Positions 55,401 to 60,775 of a stretch of 64,000 nucleotides of DNA are shown here, in pieces (positions within the stretch are counted from its first letter, which is position 1; each line of letters starts with the position of its first letter). Both the position numbers and the translations under genes were made by a program. The notes beneath the pieces were generated by a model. That model made no database searches, was not told the DNA's origin, and worked only from the letters and a program-made list of their open reading frames with translations. The stretch spans positions 8,204 to 72,203 of the forward strand of contig CAZLZR010000020.1 of assembly GCA_964564015.1 (NCBI GenBank). Reading direction: 5' to 3'. Source of the stretch: Acetivibrio sp964564015. Lineage in GTDB: Bacteria > Bacillota > Clostridia > Acetivibrionales > Acetivibrionaceae.

Positions 55401-56257
55401 TTCGACAGATCCCAATCTTTTTTTAAATCGGGATTAAAAAATTTCAGAAAATGCTTGTATCCAAAGTTAGGTGAGTACATTAAGGTAACCCTGTGCTCAC
55501 TTGCTTTTTGCAGCCATAGGGTAGGGTGTCTTATAAACAACTGGGTTTGAATATTATACTGATTGATACATGCAAGCACCCCCTTAATATGTGTTCCTAT
55601 CAATCCCATATCATGCGTAAGCGGCATCCAGTTCAAGCCTGAATCGTTTGAATCTATCTTTGTCCATTCAATAACGGAAGTAAGATTTATCAAAACATTC
55701 CGGTGAGTAATTATGACCCCTTTCGGTTCTCCTGTAGATCCCGATGAAAATTGTATGAACGCTGTATCATCAGGTTGCGAATCATGAATTTTACCGAAAC
55801 ATCCCATATCTAAACTATCATATATAAACTCCGTTCTGCTTTTTATAACTTCCATCTGGCCAGATAGGCCGTTTTTATCAGCATAGACTTCAAGTTTTCC
55901 GATAAAATCCTCTGTTGCTATTATTTTGGGGTTATTTAGAACTGACCATATTTTGAATAATTTAAGCTTGTGTTCATCATTTGTACCGGTTGTTACAGGA
56001 ACCGGAATCATACCACCTAATATGCAAGCCCAGAAAGTACATACAAATTTATGGTTGTCGTCTATCTGAAAAATCACTTCATCCTTCGGCTTAAATCCCC
56101 TACACTGAAGCCTGTGTAAAAGGCTCAGTGCTGAAAAATACAGTTCCTTATATGATACAAAACACTCCTCCGTATCACCTAAAATAAAAGTAATTCCTTT
56201 TTTATCCTCATTCTCTCTAGAAACAATCATATTGGTTAGTGTTTTATAATCGCGCAT
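46394..56257 (-). CDS. Loading and first modules: acyl-AMP ligase, ACP, C, A (Gly-like code), PCP, KS, KR, DH, ACP
   Basis: 3287 residues, the largest protein. Order (rough positions): fatty-acyl-AMP-ligase-like domain (1-560; FSSGSTGEPKGV, WMPLTHDMGLIG, MAGQNYYSHDIE); ACP (~590-655, TLGGDSLRVT); C with active HHIVFDG (675-1110); A (1130-1640) with pocket read as DILQLGVIWK, like known glycine codes; PCP (~1650-1720); KS (~1735-2165; QTACSSSMVAV, EAHGTGTPLGDP, GSVKTNIGH); KR (~2330-2750; TGGLGGIGL, VDYCAANTF); DH (~2765-3065; SEHLVFGTPTIAG, HPALLDVATG); ACP (~3175-3250). No AT remains between KS and KR, only the flanking linker. KR before DH is the reverse of the usual modular order. The ATG at 56257 follows AGGGG. 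Confidence 0.92.
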   Translation of the reverse strand: MRDYKTLTNMIVSRENEDKKGITFILGDTEECFVSYKELYFSALSLLHRLQCRGFKPKDEVIFQIDDNHKFVCTFWACILGGMIPVPVTTGTNDEHKLKLFKIWSVLNNPKIIATEDFIGKLEVYADKNGLSGQMEVIKSRTEFIYDSLDMGCFGKIHDSQPDDTAFIQFSSGSTGEPKGVIITHRNVLINLTSVIEWTKIDSNDSGLNWMPLTHDMGLIGTHIKGVLACINQYNIQTQLFIRHPTLWLQKASEHRVTLMYSPNFGYKHFLKFFNPDLKKDWDLSNVRFIYNGAEPISLDLCNEFLDLMEQYGLKRNTMYPVYGLAEGTIAVTFPKPGEEIKSFCFNRNNLGTGDTVVETVKDDAKGITFVDVGYPIYNCNMRICDMNDLDLGENRIGYIQIRGGNVTKGYYNNEVATKQAVTSDGWLNTGDLGLLRNGRLIITGRAKDIIFMAGQNYYSHDIERVAESVEGMELGKVVATGVYNQNTKCDELVLFVLFKQKAENFVSLVRELKSRINREIGIEVSEVIPVKNIPKTTSGKVQRYKLRDRYTSGEFDGIRSELSVLMDNELNNRKIDLPEDETQEKLVALWSELLETQKVGTHDNFFTLGGDSLRVTQLISRIKDVFDVELEQTDIFENPDIVSLAAAIQKQDKKGVKGWDTIKWAGIEKDMLPLSFSQKRLWFLDHLNEGSPQYNLHTALRLQGNLNRECLEKSLNKIIDRHKILKMSFKEENGQPIQVLNQEIKLGLPLVDLREVPEAERERKAVELAGEEAAKTFQLDKAPLIRAKLLCLNDEEHILVMVVHHIVFDGWSFGIFLKELTNYYELFRTGKGQSLSEPEVQYSDFVYWQTRKQNDGLLENQLKYWKNKLSADIPALNLPLDRQRPAVQTYNGAKFTASIAPGLVKKLKKLAGKENSTLFMVLLAVFNVLLHRYTGQEDIVVGSPVANRNRKDTEDVIGFFTNNLVMRSCFTKKTSFLELLQKVKSTTLEAYSNQDVPFEKIVEELHVKRDMSLNPLFQVLFSLRNTNISLEGFSEISASTIDTDNGFARFDLALDMREVGDGLAADFEYNTDLFNADTIKRMAGHYRQLLESIAQNPEKEVGMLEILTIDELNTMVKKWNRTEIDYGDIPCWTKLFEEQVKRNPQALAVIDREYSLTYGELNSSANRLAHYLASKGVGSETVVGVYLDRTVKMLIALLGIHKAGGAYLPLDPIFPKERLMYMLEDAKIEFVLSESGLEGTLPQNASQVICLDSEWKTISYFSEENPETKNSGSSLAYLIYTSGSTGNPKGVQIEQHALINFLLSMAEKTELKESDALLAVTTLSFDIAGLELFMPLTSGARIILAGRDEVIDGSRLIDLLNKHSISIMQATPATWRLMIEDGWKESKGLKVLCGGEALPEVLAKQLLERCGMLLNVYGPTETTIWSTIAKLEHGTDTITVGKPIANTQIYVLDGNMNPVPIGIPGELYIGGDGLARGYLNQPRLTEEKFVENPFSKKTGARLYKTGDTVKFLSDGNLEFIGRNDHQVKVRGFRIELGEIENRLNLTDGVRQSIVIAKEIVPGEKALVAYIIPANENMVLASEDLRSSLKEMLPDYMVPSAFVITDSFPMTPNGKIDRKALPMPESVVPQLKNGYTAPESEIEKSIVSIWQEVLKLDRIGINDNFFDLGGHSLLLAQVRNRIAGVIGKDITMMDLFRYPTVNTLSGFLEGKQDSSRKGKTGKKSIGEKHDIAVIGLSGRFPGAKNIEEFWNNLCNGVESITRLTDDEIIHEGVEPEIVKKPEYVKAWGVLDGVDIFDAGFFGYNPREAEVLDPQQRVFLEESWRALENAGYDPGRFPGKIGVYASAGMNTYAQNLSENYREKGLAGDYQIMISNDKDFIATRVSYKLNLKGPAITVQTACSSSMVAVHLACQSIINGECDMAMAGGVSIRLPQKSGYLYQEGMILSPDGHCRAFDEEAKGTVGGNGAGVVVLKRLEDAIADGDSISAVIKATAINNDGALKVGYTAPGIEGQAGAISEAHLKADIDPESITYIEAHGTGTPLGDPIEIEALRQVFNKGTAKKGFCAIGSVKTNIGHLDAAAGVSGLIKTVLALKNKMIPPSLNLKKPNPKLDIDNSPFYVNNCLKEWSSSSGPLRAGISSFGIGGTNAHAVLEEAPDIDYKPCKSGESLLVFSAKTRSALNKITTDFSDFLKKNRDINMADVAYTLQIGRREMEHRRFLVCTSREDAIEALENIDSIPQRVFDSVDGQTEVARVRDVNPKEYSLKELGQLWLAGAQIEWTALYEDVQRKRIPLPVYPFEGRSYWVDKVKKDKKDKMIKANEKTNDISEWFYTPVWKQSANSGLGKITKYANRKDVVLVLTTENSFSSKLLEQIRATNENLFVAKAGSSFVKTGERAYLFRPDQKEDYEDLLNEISQVCQRPDIVLNLLGVTGERPDRGDENGIICGKQLFYSMIYLAQSFGKNGTNTQVQFKILTDNAFKVFNERKLYYGKTLAVGPCKVIPKEYPNIRCSMVDFELQQAGSSDEQDIIECLVTETYEKGIENIIAYRGLERWIQSFESTLVEESQESMVKKNGVYLITGGLGGIGLNLAEYLAEEAQAKLILLNRSVFPGTEKWSDWQKEHSKDDSISKKIRRLQSFERHGAEIMVCQCDVSDIVQLEAIRETVLKRFGRIDGIIHAAGNPGGGMIQMKNREFSENVLAPKVEGTIALYETFKNVKPDFFVFCSSLNAITGGFGQVDYCAANTFLDAFARTHDSFRGTRFMSINWDRWPGIGMAGEIRHRTDSEDKILHPLLGKKVTDSTEKIVYLGELSPKKDWVLSEHLVFGTPTIAGTTYLEMARAACYEATGQDSMQIDDVVFMTPMVVKEYETRDVFTILTKMGDGYDFRVASKLQGNEGEESNWYEHACGKIKANGESTVKQFDINDLKARCFGKIKTDLDQENKTGDFISFGDRWKSLIDFNLGVNEGLVEVELSPEFTGDLKDYGIHPALLDVATGSVRLVAGGNYLPFSYGKLLIKKGLPGKIYGFIRFKNGYSAVQEIITCDIDIIDDNGEQIVEISNFSMRLTGDDAAAGIRARTSGMQRVEGSDYDNFYKEFTNENAEFLNIGISVVEGKKVFNRIIKGFSKAQTVVSVSDLNTAIEQADYADQSFAKKEVEERLKPRHPRPELNNDYVPPKNEVERKLADIWQKTLSIEAVGIHDEFFDLGGDSLMLIQVHTEVKKQFTTDLAVVDLYKYNTVASLAKYLSCKNEEEEQPVFEDVSQRASRRLEAMKQKRQQMIQKRGVVKVE

Positions 56258-56283
56258 CTGACCTATTCCCCTTTGCAAATGAT

Positions 56284-57585
56284 CTATTTAAAAACTTTTA
56301 TTTCCTCAAAAACCGGATTATCAGGTGATTCCCTTACACCCCTCGGACGAAAATACACCTCAAGCAAAAGGCTGTCCGGCTGAAACAAAACCATATACAG
56401 AGTCATCTTGTTGTATAAATCTGAAGTCTCAGATAGTGCATCAGGTTTACCCTGCTTATAAGAAATAACCTCTTTTATCCCTTGAGAACTTACTGTTGTC
56501 CCTTTTGATATAAGTTCATTCTTCATGTTCTTCCACCTACTTGTGTTATATCTGTTTGTTGTATGGTTATCGTAATTTCCATCTAAAACAAAAGAATTAA
56601 CACTGCCTACAGCATCACTAATTCCCCATGTAACTCCCTTGTTAAGCTTTGAATCTGCACTTCTTAGTGCCCTTTGAACTCTTTGCCCATCTGCCCGGGT
56701 TCCACTGAAATTGTTTTCAAGAACCACACTTCCATCAGGGTCTGAAAATCCAATTATATGGTTAACTGCGTAGAGCTTTTTCGGATCTCTCATAAATTCA
56801 GCAATTTCATCCATAGTCTTGTAATTTTCCAATGCATAACGAAGGTCTAGAGTATATGATCTCCTGCCCTGAGAGCTATATGCCGTACCAACTATAGAAT
56901 CAAGAATCCCTGCAAATACCTTGCTGTCATTAAATCCTGTCAATATTCCCATATAACCCAAGTATCCTATAGAACAAATTTTACTGTTTGTACGTTTGAT
57001 AGTTATAACAGCCTGAATCCTCGGAAGTTGGTTTTTACTTCCGCCAAACCAGTCAAGATTGCGGCCGGTGATGGTTTTATGCGTTTCGGAACGTGATCCA
57101 TATACCGACACAAAGCTGCACTGGGCCCCCCTCAGTACATCAGTGAACAGATTTAAAATGTAAAGCTCCCCATTGGATAGCTTGTTATCCTTTCTTATAT
57201 TTTCACTGCCTCCGGAAAAGACCGATGCCATCCCCTCAATTTCTTCTACATATTCCTCATCCAATTGAGGTTTTATATCTTCTATTCTCGAAAAAACAAA
57301 AGGATACTCGTATTCAGGCAAACTTTCTGCAATATATGAGTCAATCAGTTTTTCATAGTCAGGAACTACTTCAAGGATGCCCCGCGCAAAAGCAGCCCCC
57401 ATCTCTCTTGAAGTTAATCCGCTTGTGTAGTCCAATACGGCCTCAAAATAATTACCTTCATCTGTAATTGTGACTCCTTTCTCATAATAGCTGCTTGACC
57501 CTTTAAATACAGTTACTGCTCTGGTGCACCCAACCTGCAGAAGCAGCAAAAACACCATACAGCAGCACAAACTTCTCTTTATCAT
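56284..57585 (-). CDS. Lipoprotein Ntn-hydrolase (C45/choloylglycine-hydrolase-like)
   Basis: 433 residues with a lipoprotein signal peptide (lipobox LQVGC, Cys near residue 20), so it is anchored outside the membrane. After a ~150-residue pro-region, GAQCSFVSV gives the likely N-terminal Cys nucleophile exposed by self-cleavage, followed by the family block TITGRNLDWFGG. Relatives include acyl-CoA:6-APA acyltransferase, bile-salt hydrolase and N-acylethanolamine amidase, all of which cut or make linear amides. The gene overlaps the exporter gene (ATGA). This suggests it removes an N-acyl or acyl-aminoacyl leader after export, as periplasmic peptidases do in colibactin-type prodrug systems (inference). 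Confidence 0.8.
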   Translation of the reverse strand: MIKRSLCCCMVFLLLLQVGCTRAVTVFKGSSSYYEKGVTITDEGNYFEAVLDYTSGLTSREMGAAFARGILEVVPDYEKLIDSYIAESLPEYEYPFVFSRIEDIKPQLDEEYVEEIEGMASVFSGGSENIRKDNKLSNGELYILNLFTDVLRGAQCSFVSVYGSRSETHKTITGRNLDWFGGSKNQLPRIQAVITIKRTNSKICSIGYLGYMGILTGFNDSKVFAGILDSIVGTAYSSQGRRSYTLDLRYALENYKTMDEIAEFMRDPKKLYAVNHIIGFSDPDGSVVLENNFSGTRADGQRVQRALRSADSKLNKGVTWGISDAVGSVNSFVLDGNYDNHTTNRYNTSRWKNMKNELISKGTTVSSQGIKEVISYKQGKPDALSETSDLYNKMTLYMVLFQPDSLLLEVYFRPRGVRESPDNPVFEEIKVFK

Positions 57586-59528
57586 CCTGCATCCTCCCTT
57601 TTCTCCACGAATCTCCCCATCTCCATTTTGATAAGCCTGTCCGCTTCATTAAAATAGCGGTCATCATGTGTGATTGCTATAACAGTTTTCCCTCTGGCCT
57701 TTAACTCAGGTAGAAGTGTCTTATAAAAAAACTTTTTGAACTCCGGGTCCTGATCTGCAGCCCATTCATCAAAAAGGTACACCTGTCGCTCCTCAAGATA
57801 GCTTACTAACAATGCCAGCCTCTTTCTCTGACCGGTTGAAAGCTTTAGTGTACTAAAAGCTCCATCGTTAATTTGCACCTTGTCGCTAATACGAAGAGTT
57901 TCCAAATACTTGTTAATTTCCTCCTGCTTTTCCTCATGACGTATACCGTACAGCCTGTCGAAAAGATAAAAATCACTGTAAATGGTCGTGAAATAGCTTC
58001 CCAAAGTTTCTGCATCTATACTCTTTCCATTAACAGTAATTTCTCCTTTATCTGGCTTATACAAGCCTGTTATTAACTTTGCCAGCGTTGATTTTCCACT
58101 CCCATTTCCGCCGGAAATAAAAACGACCTCACCTGGTTTAAAACTATAATCAATAGGCCCAACTGAAAACTTTTCACCGTTTTCATTCTTATACTGATAT
58201 GTTACTCCTTTGAGTTGGATAGTAGGGTTCTCTACAACTCCAGTTATTTCAACGGTGTCCTCTTCTATAGATTTGATTTCTTCTATAAATCCGTTTATTC
58301 TTTTCCAACTTACCAATACACGCACAAATTCAGGGATAAGGAATATTACCTGATTTACTATCCCACCCATATACAAATATACCATCACATAATTTCTTAA
58401 AGTACTTCCCTGTATATTTGGCAGAATCAGTGGAAAAGTAAAAACTACTATACCAATTACGCTGATGTACATAATCTCTCCTACGATAGAGGCACCTACA
58501 AATTTGTATTCACCCTCCACACGGGTGTCTCTATACACCTCGCACTTGTTTTGAATATCATTCCTGAACTCAAACCGCTTCTTTCTGTTTATACAAAGCT
58601 CTTTAAATCCCATTAACATATCGTTTATATACTTAAAGAATACATTTTGGATATCCCTGTTCCTTTCATACAGTTTTTCAGCCGATTGACTGATTTTAAG
58701 AAACATTCCCACTGCAAGAACAATTATTAATGCTGATAATATCATTCCATTCAGGTTTAGAGTACCTAAGTAAATAAAACACGTAACCATTGTGATTACA
58801 CCGGAAAAGAAGCTTACAAACATATTGACAAAACCACTGACTGTTTCGGTATCGTTATTAAGAGCTGCATATGCCTTTCCGTTTTCAATCTCTTCAAATT
58901 TGTGATAGGGAGCTTTAAGAATACTATTGATTATTTCCATACGCTTTTCATATACAATGTTGCTGGTAATCTTAATCAGTCTCTTCCTAACTATCATTGC
59001 ACACACAGTAAAAAGGAAAATCCCCAATATAAAATACACATACAGGCCGCTCTCTGTACCTGCATTCCTTGCTTCAGAGTCAAGATTTCTGTTTAATGCC
59101 TCATTAATTACAAACACAACGAGCGAATTTCCGATTCCACTCACTATACTCAAGACAATAATCATAAAAAAGGGCTTGTCATCAGGCTTTACAAAATAAT
59201 TTGCAAGCATGAAATACAGAAAAAATATCGGTATTACAAAAGAGAAGGCCGACACTGCGTATATAAGAGCCGATGGACCAGCCTCTTCAATCATTTCCCA
59301 TGAAACTCCGTTAAACAAAATGTATGGTGCATTGTAAAGACAAAAGGCTATCCCCCCCATCATGACAAGTGACATTAAAAAAGTAGAAAATCCTTTAACT
59401 CCATTTCCTTGAAAACTTCTTTCTCTTTTTATGATTTCCCATATTAAAACTCCAATAAAATAAAGGGTTACAAGAGTAACCGCTCCACAAGCAAACACAA
59501 TTGTTAATGATAATCCACTATCAAACAC
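57582..59528 (-). CDS. Cyclic-peptide-type ABC exporter (SyrD/PvdE-like), first operon gene
   Basis: 648 residues, an ABC half-transporter with fused membrane and ATPase domains. Six or more hydrophobic segments occupy ~1-360. The ATPase has Walker A GGNGSGKSTLAKL, the signature LSTGQRKRLALL and Walker B/D-loop VYLFDEWAADQDPEFKKFF, a form typical of siderophore and lipopeptide exporters. It probably exports the finished product, perhaps in an inactive acylated form given the adjacent lipoprotein hydrolase. I place the start at the GTG at 59528, 5 nt from AGGGTGG. The frame extends to a GTG at 59657, but those 43 residues are not membrane-like and overlap a leader hairpin. Confidence 0.88.
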   Translation of the reverse strand: MFDSGLSLTIVFACGAVTLVTLYFIGVLIWEIIKRERSFQGNGVKGFSTFLMSLVMMGGIAFCLYNAPYILFNGVSWEMIEEAGPSALIYAVSAFSFVIPIFFLYFMLANYFVKPDDKPFFMIIVLSIVSGIGNSLVVFVINEALNRNLDSEARNAGTESGLYVYFILGIFLFTVCAMIVRKRLIKITSNIVYEKRMEIINSILKAPYHKFEEIENGKAYAALNNDTETVSGFVNMFVSFFSGVITMVTCFIYLGTLNLNGMILSALIIVLAVGMFLKISQSAEKLYERNRDIQNVFFKYINDMLMGFKELCINRKKRFEFRNDIQNKCEVYRDTRVEGEYKFVGASIVGEIMYISVIGIVVFTFPLILPNIQGSTLRNYVMVYLYMGGIVNQVIFLIPEFVRVLVSWKRINGFIEEIKSIEEDTVEITGVVENPTIQLKGVTYQYKNENGEKFSVGPIDYSFKPGEVVFISGGNGSGKSTLAKLITGLYKPDKGEITVNGKSIDAETLGSYFTTIYSDFYLFDRLYGIRHEEKQEEINKYLETLRISDKVQINDGAFSTLKLSTGQRKRLALLVSYLEERQVYLFDEWAADQDPEFKKFFYKTLLPELKARGKTVIAITHDDRYFNEADRLIKMEMGRFVEKREDAG

Positions 59529-59623
59529 AAAAACCACCCTTTCATATTCAAAACAACGTTGTAAAACTTCAGATGAGCTTGATTGCTCCCATAGAATTTG
59601 ACAAATCAATTTAGATAGATATA

Positions 59624-59655
59624 GCTTCGCCCTTTCATCCCCGGCGAGCCGAAGC
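59624..59655 (-). promoter_or_regulatory. Leader hairpin 2 of the biosynthetic operon (candidate LoaP element)
   Basis: GCTTCG (59655-59650 on the minus strand) pairs with CGAAGC (59629-59624). Inner GC-rich segments can extend the stem with a bulge. It lies about 100 nt before the exporter start, inside the transcribed leader. It is unusually GC-rich for this region. Confidence 0.45.
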
Positions 59656-59692
59656 ACTACATAATAAACCTATAATATGCTATCTTCGTTCC

Positions 59693-59718
59693 GCTAACGT
59701 GTCGCAACATCGATTAGC
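59693..59718 (-). promoter_or_regulatory. Leader hairpin 1 of the biosynthetic operon (candidate LoaP element)
   Basis: On the minus strand GCTAA-TCG encloses a 6-nt loop and pairs with CGA, a CACG bulge, then TTAGC: a 26-nt bulged hairpin at the very 5' end of the predicted transcript. A small leader hairpin is the known recognition element for LoaP in other Firmicutes. Confidence 0.45.
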
Positions 59719-59727
59719 TTCCCTAGG

Positions 59728-59755
59728 ATTTTATCTAATTAAAATCATACTACAA
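59728..59755 (-). promoter_or_regulatory. Likely promoter of the 46-kb operon
   Basis: TTGTAG (59755-59750), a 16-bp spacer and TAAAAT (59733-59728), placing the start near 59721. The -35 box is weak, so this is tentative. The 570-bp gap between the exporter and loaP holds this promoter, the two leader hairpins and the region that must drive loaP. Confidence 0.4.
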
Positions 59756-60098
59756 CTTTTATTACTTTTTACTATACTTAAGTATGAGTGAAAATAGAAA
59801 ACTTCAAAAATTTTTTCCGACATCCCAACCCTTCTCAAGCGCCCAATAATACCTTCACTATAATAACTGTCCTCTTTTAAATTCTTGTTACAAAAAAGCA
59901 TATCTTCATTGTCTTATAACAGGTATCTATTTATCAAAAGTATAGTACAGTATGAAAAAAATTAATGATATCCTAAATTCACAAGACAGCACATCATTAT
60001 TTCCTGCAAAATGCAGAACGAACCTGTCTTTAAGCTGTTATATGGATACATTCATGCAATTAAAAATAATATTTGCCATGCTATAAGGGGGGAGTTGG

Positions 60099-60629
60099 AT
60101 GAGTTGGTATGCACTACATGTAAAAACCGGAGCTGAAGATGATGTTGAACAGTTTCTTCATTATCACTTTGACAAGAATGAATGTCATTCCATCGTTCCA
60201 AAAAGAAAGCTTACTGAAGTTAGAAAAGGTAAATGTTATGAAGTAATAAAAATATTTTTCCCGGGCTATGTACTTGTTAATTTGGATATGAATACTGATA
60301 TATACTACATAATTCGGAAAATTCCCAATGTTTATACATTTTTAAAACAAGATGGTGAATATTACTCCAAAATATCCGATGAAGAGATATCCCCTATTCT
60401 GGAACTAATGAAGGATATCGACATTATAGATTTCTCAAAAATCTTTATAGAAGACTCAAAAGTATCAGTAAACTCCGGCCCACTTTTAGGTATGGAAGGG
60501 CTTATAAGAAAAGTAGACAAGAGAAGGGGACGAGCTAAGGTAGCCATAAACTTTATAGGTTCAGAAAAAACTGTTGACCTGGGTGTCAAAATACTAAACA
60601 ACCAAAAAAAGTCAGATTGTTTATCCTGA
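60099..60629 (+). CDS. loaP: LoaP-type NusG paralogue (processive antiterminator)
   Basis: 176 residues. An N-terminal NGN domain (1-110: MSWYALHVKTGAEDDVEQFL, KIFFPGYVLVNL) is followed by a C-terminal KOW domain (SVNSGPLLGMEGLIRKVDKR). At 176 residues it matches LoaP rather than the housekeeping NusG, whose usual secE/rpl neighbours are absent here. LoaP proteins bind RNA polymerase and a leader hairpin and let transcription pass terminators in long polysaccharide or antibiotic operons. It is divergent from the operon start 570 bp away and is very likely its dedicated elongation factor. The ribosome binding site GGGGGGAG is 4-5 nt before the ATG. Confidence 0.88.
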   Translation: MSWYALHVKTGAEDDVEQFLHYHFDKNECHSIVPKRKLTEVRKGKCYEVIKIFFPGYVLVNLDMNTDIYYIIRKIPNVYTFLKQDGEYYSKISDEEISPILELMKDIDIIDFSKIFIEDSKVSVNSGPLLGMEGLIRKVDKRRGRAKVAINFIGSEKTVDLGVKILNNQKKSDCLS

Positions 60630-60635
60630 CTTTTA
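60604..60635 (+). terminator. Terminator of loaP, overlapping its stop codon
   Basis: AAAAGTCAG pairs with CTGACTTTT around a 10-nt loop. The stem's A-rich and T-rich flanks make it usable in both directions, and it includes the TGA stop (60627-60629). Confidence 0.7.
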
Positions 60636-60711
60636 CATATAACCATTATTACTAATTGTACTTTAAAAATTAATCTCATTTATTGCATTATCTGTTTTTC
60701 CATATCCATGG

Positions 60712-60751
60712 ATAAGAAACAAAGGAGCAAAGTTTTTATTCTCTGCTCCTT
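60712..60751 (-). terminator. Terminator of the isomerase/acyl-CoA synthetase gene
   Basis: On the minus strand AAGGAGCA (60751-60744) pairs with TGCTCCTT (60729-60722), followed by TGTTTCTT. It lies 25 bp past the stop at 60776. Confidence 0.6.
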
Positions 60752-60775
60752 CAAAATTTAAACTTGTGTCAATTG

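Noticed and set aside
56258..56278. Upstream TTG start for the first megasynthase
   Set aside because: The AGGGG ribosome binding site lies inside those first codons and serves the ATG at 56257.
60099..60629. Housekeeping NusG
   Set aside because: No secE/rplK neighbours, and the position beside a long biosynthetic operon fits LoaP.
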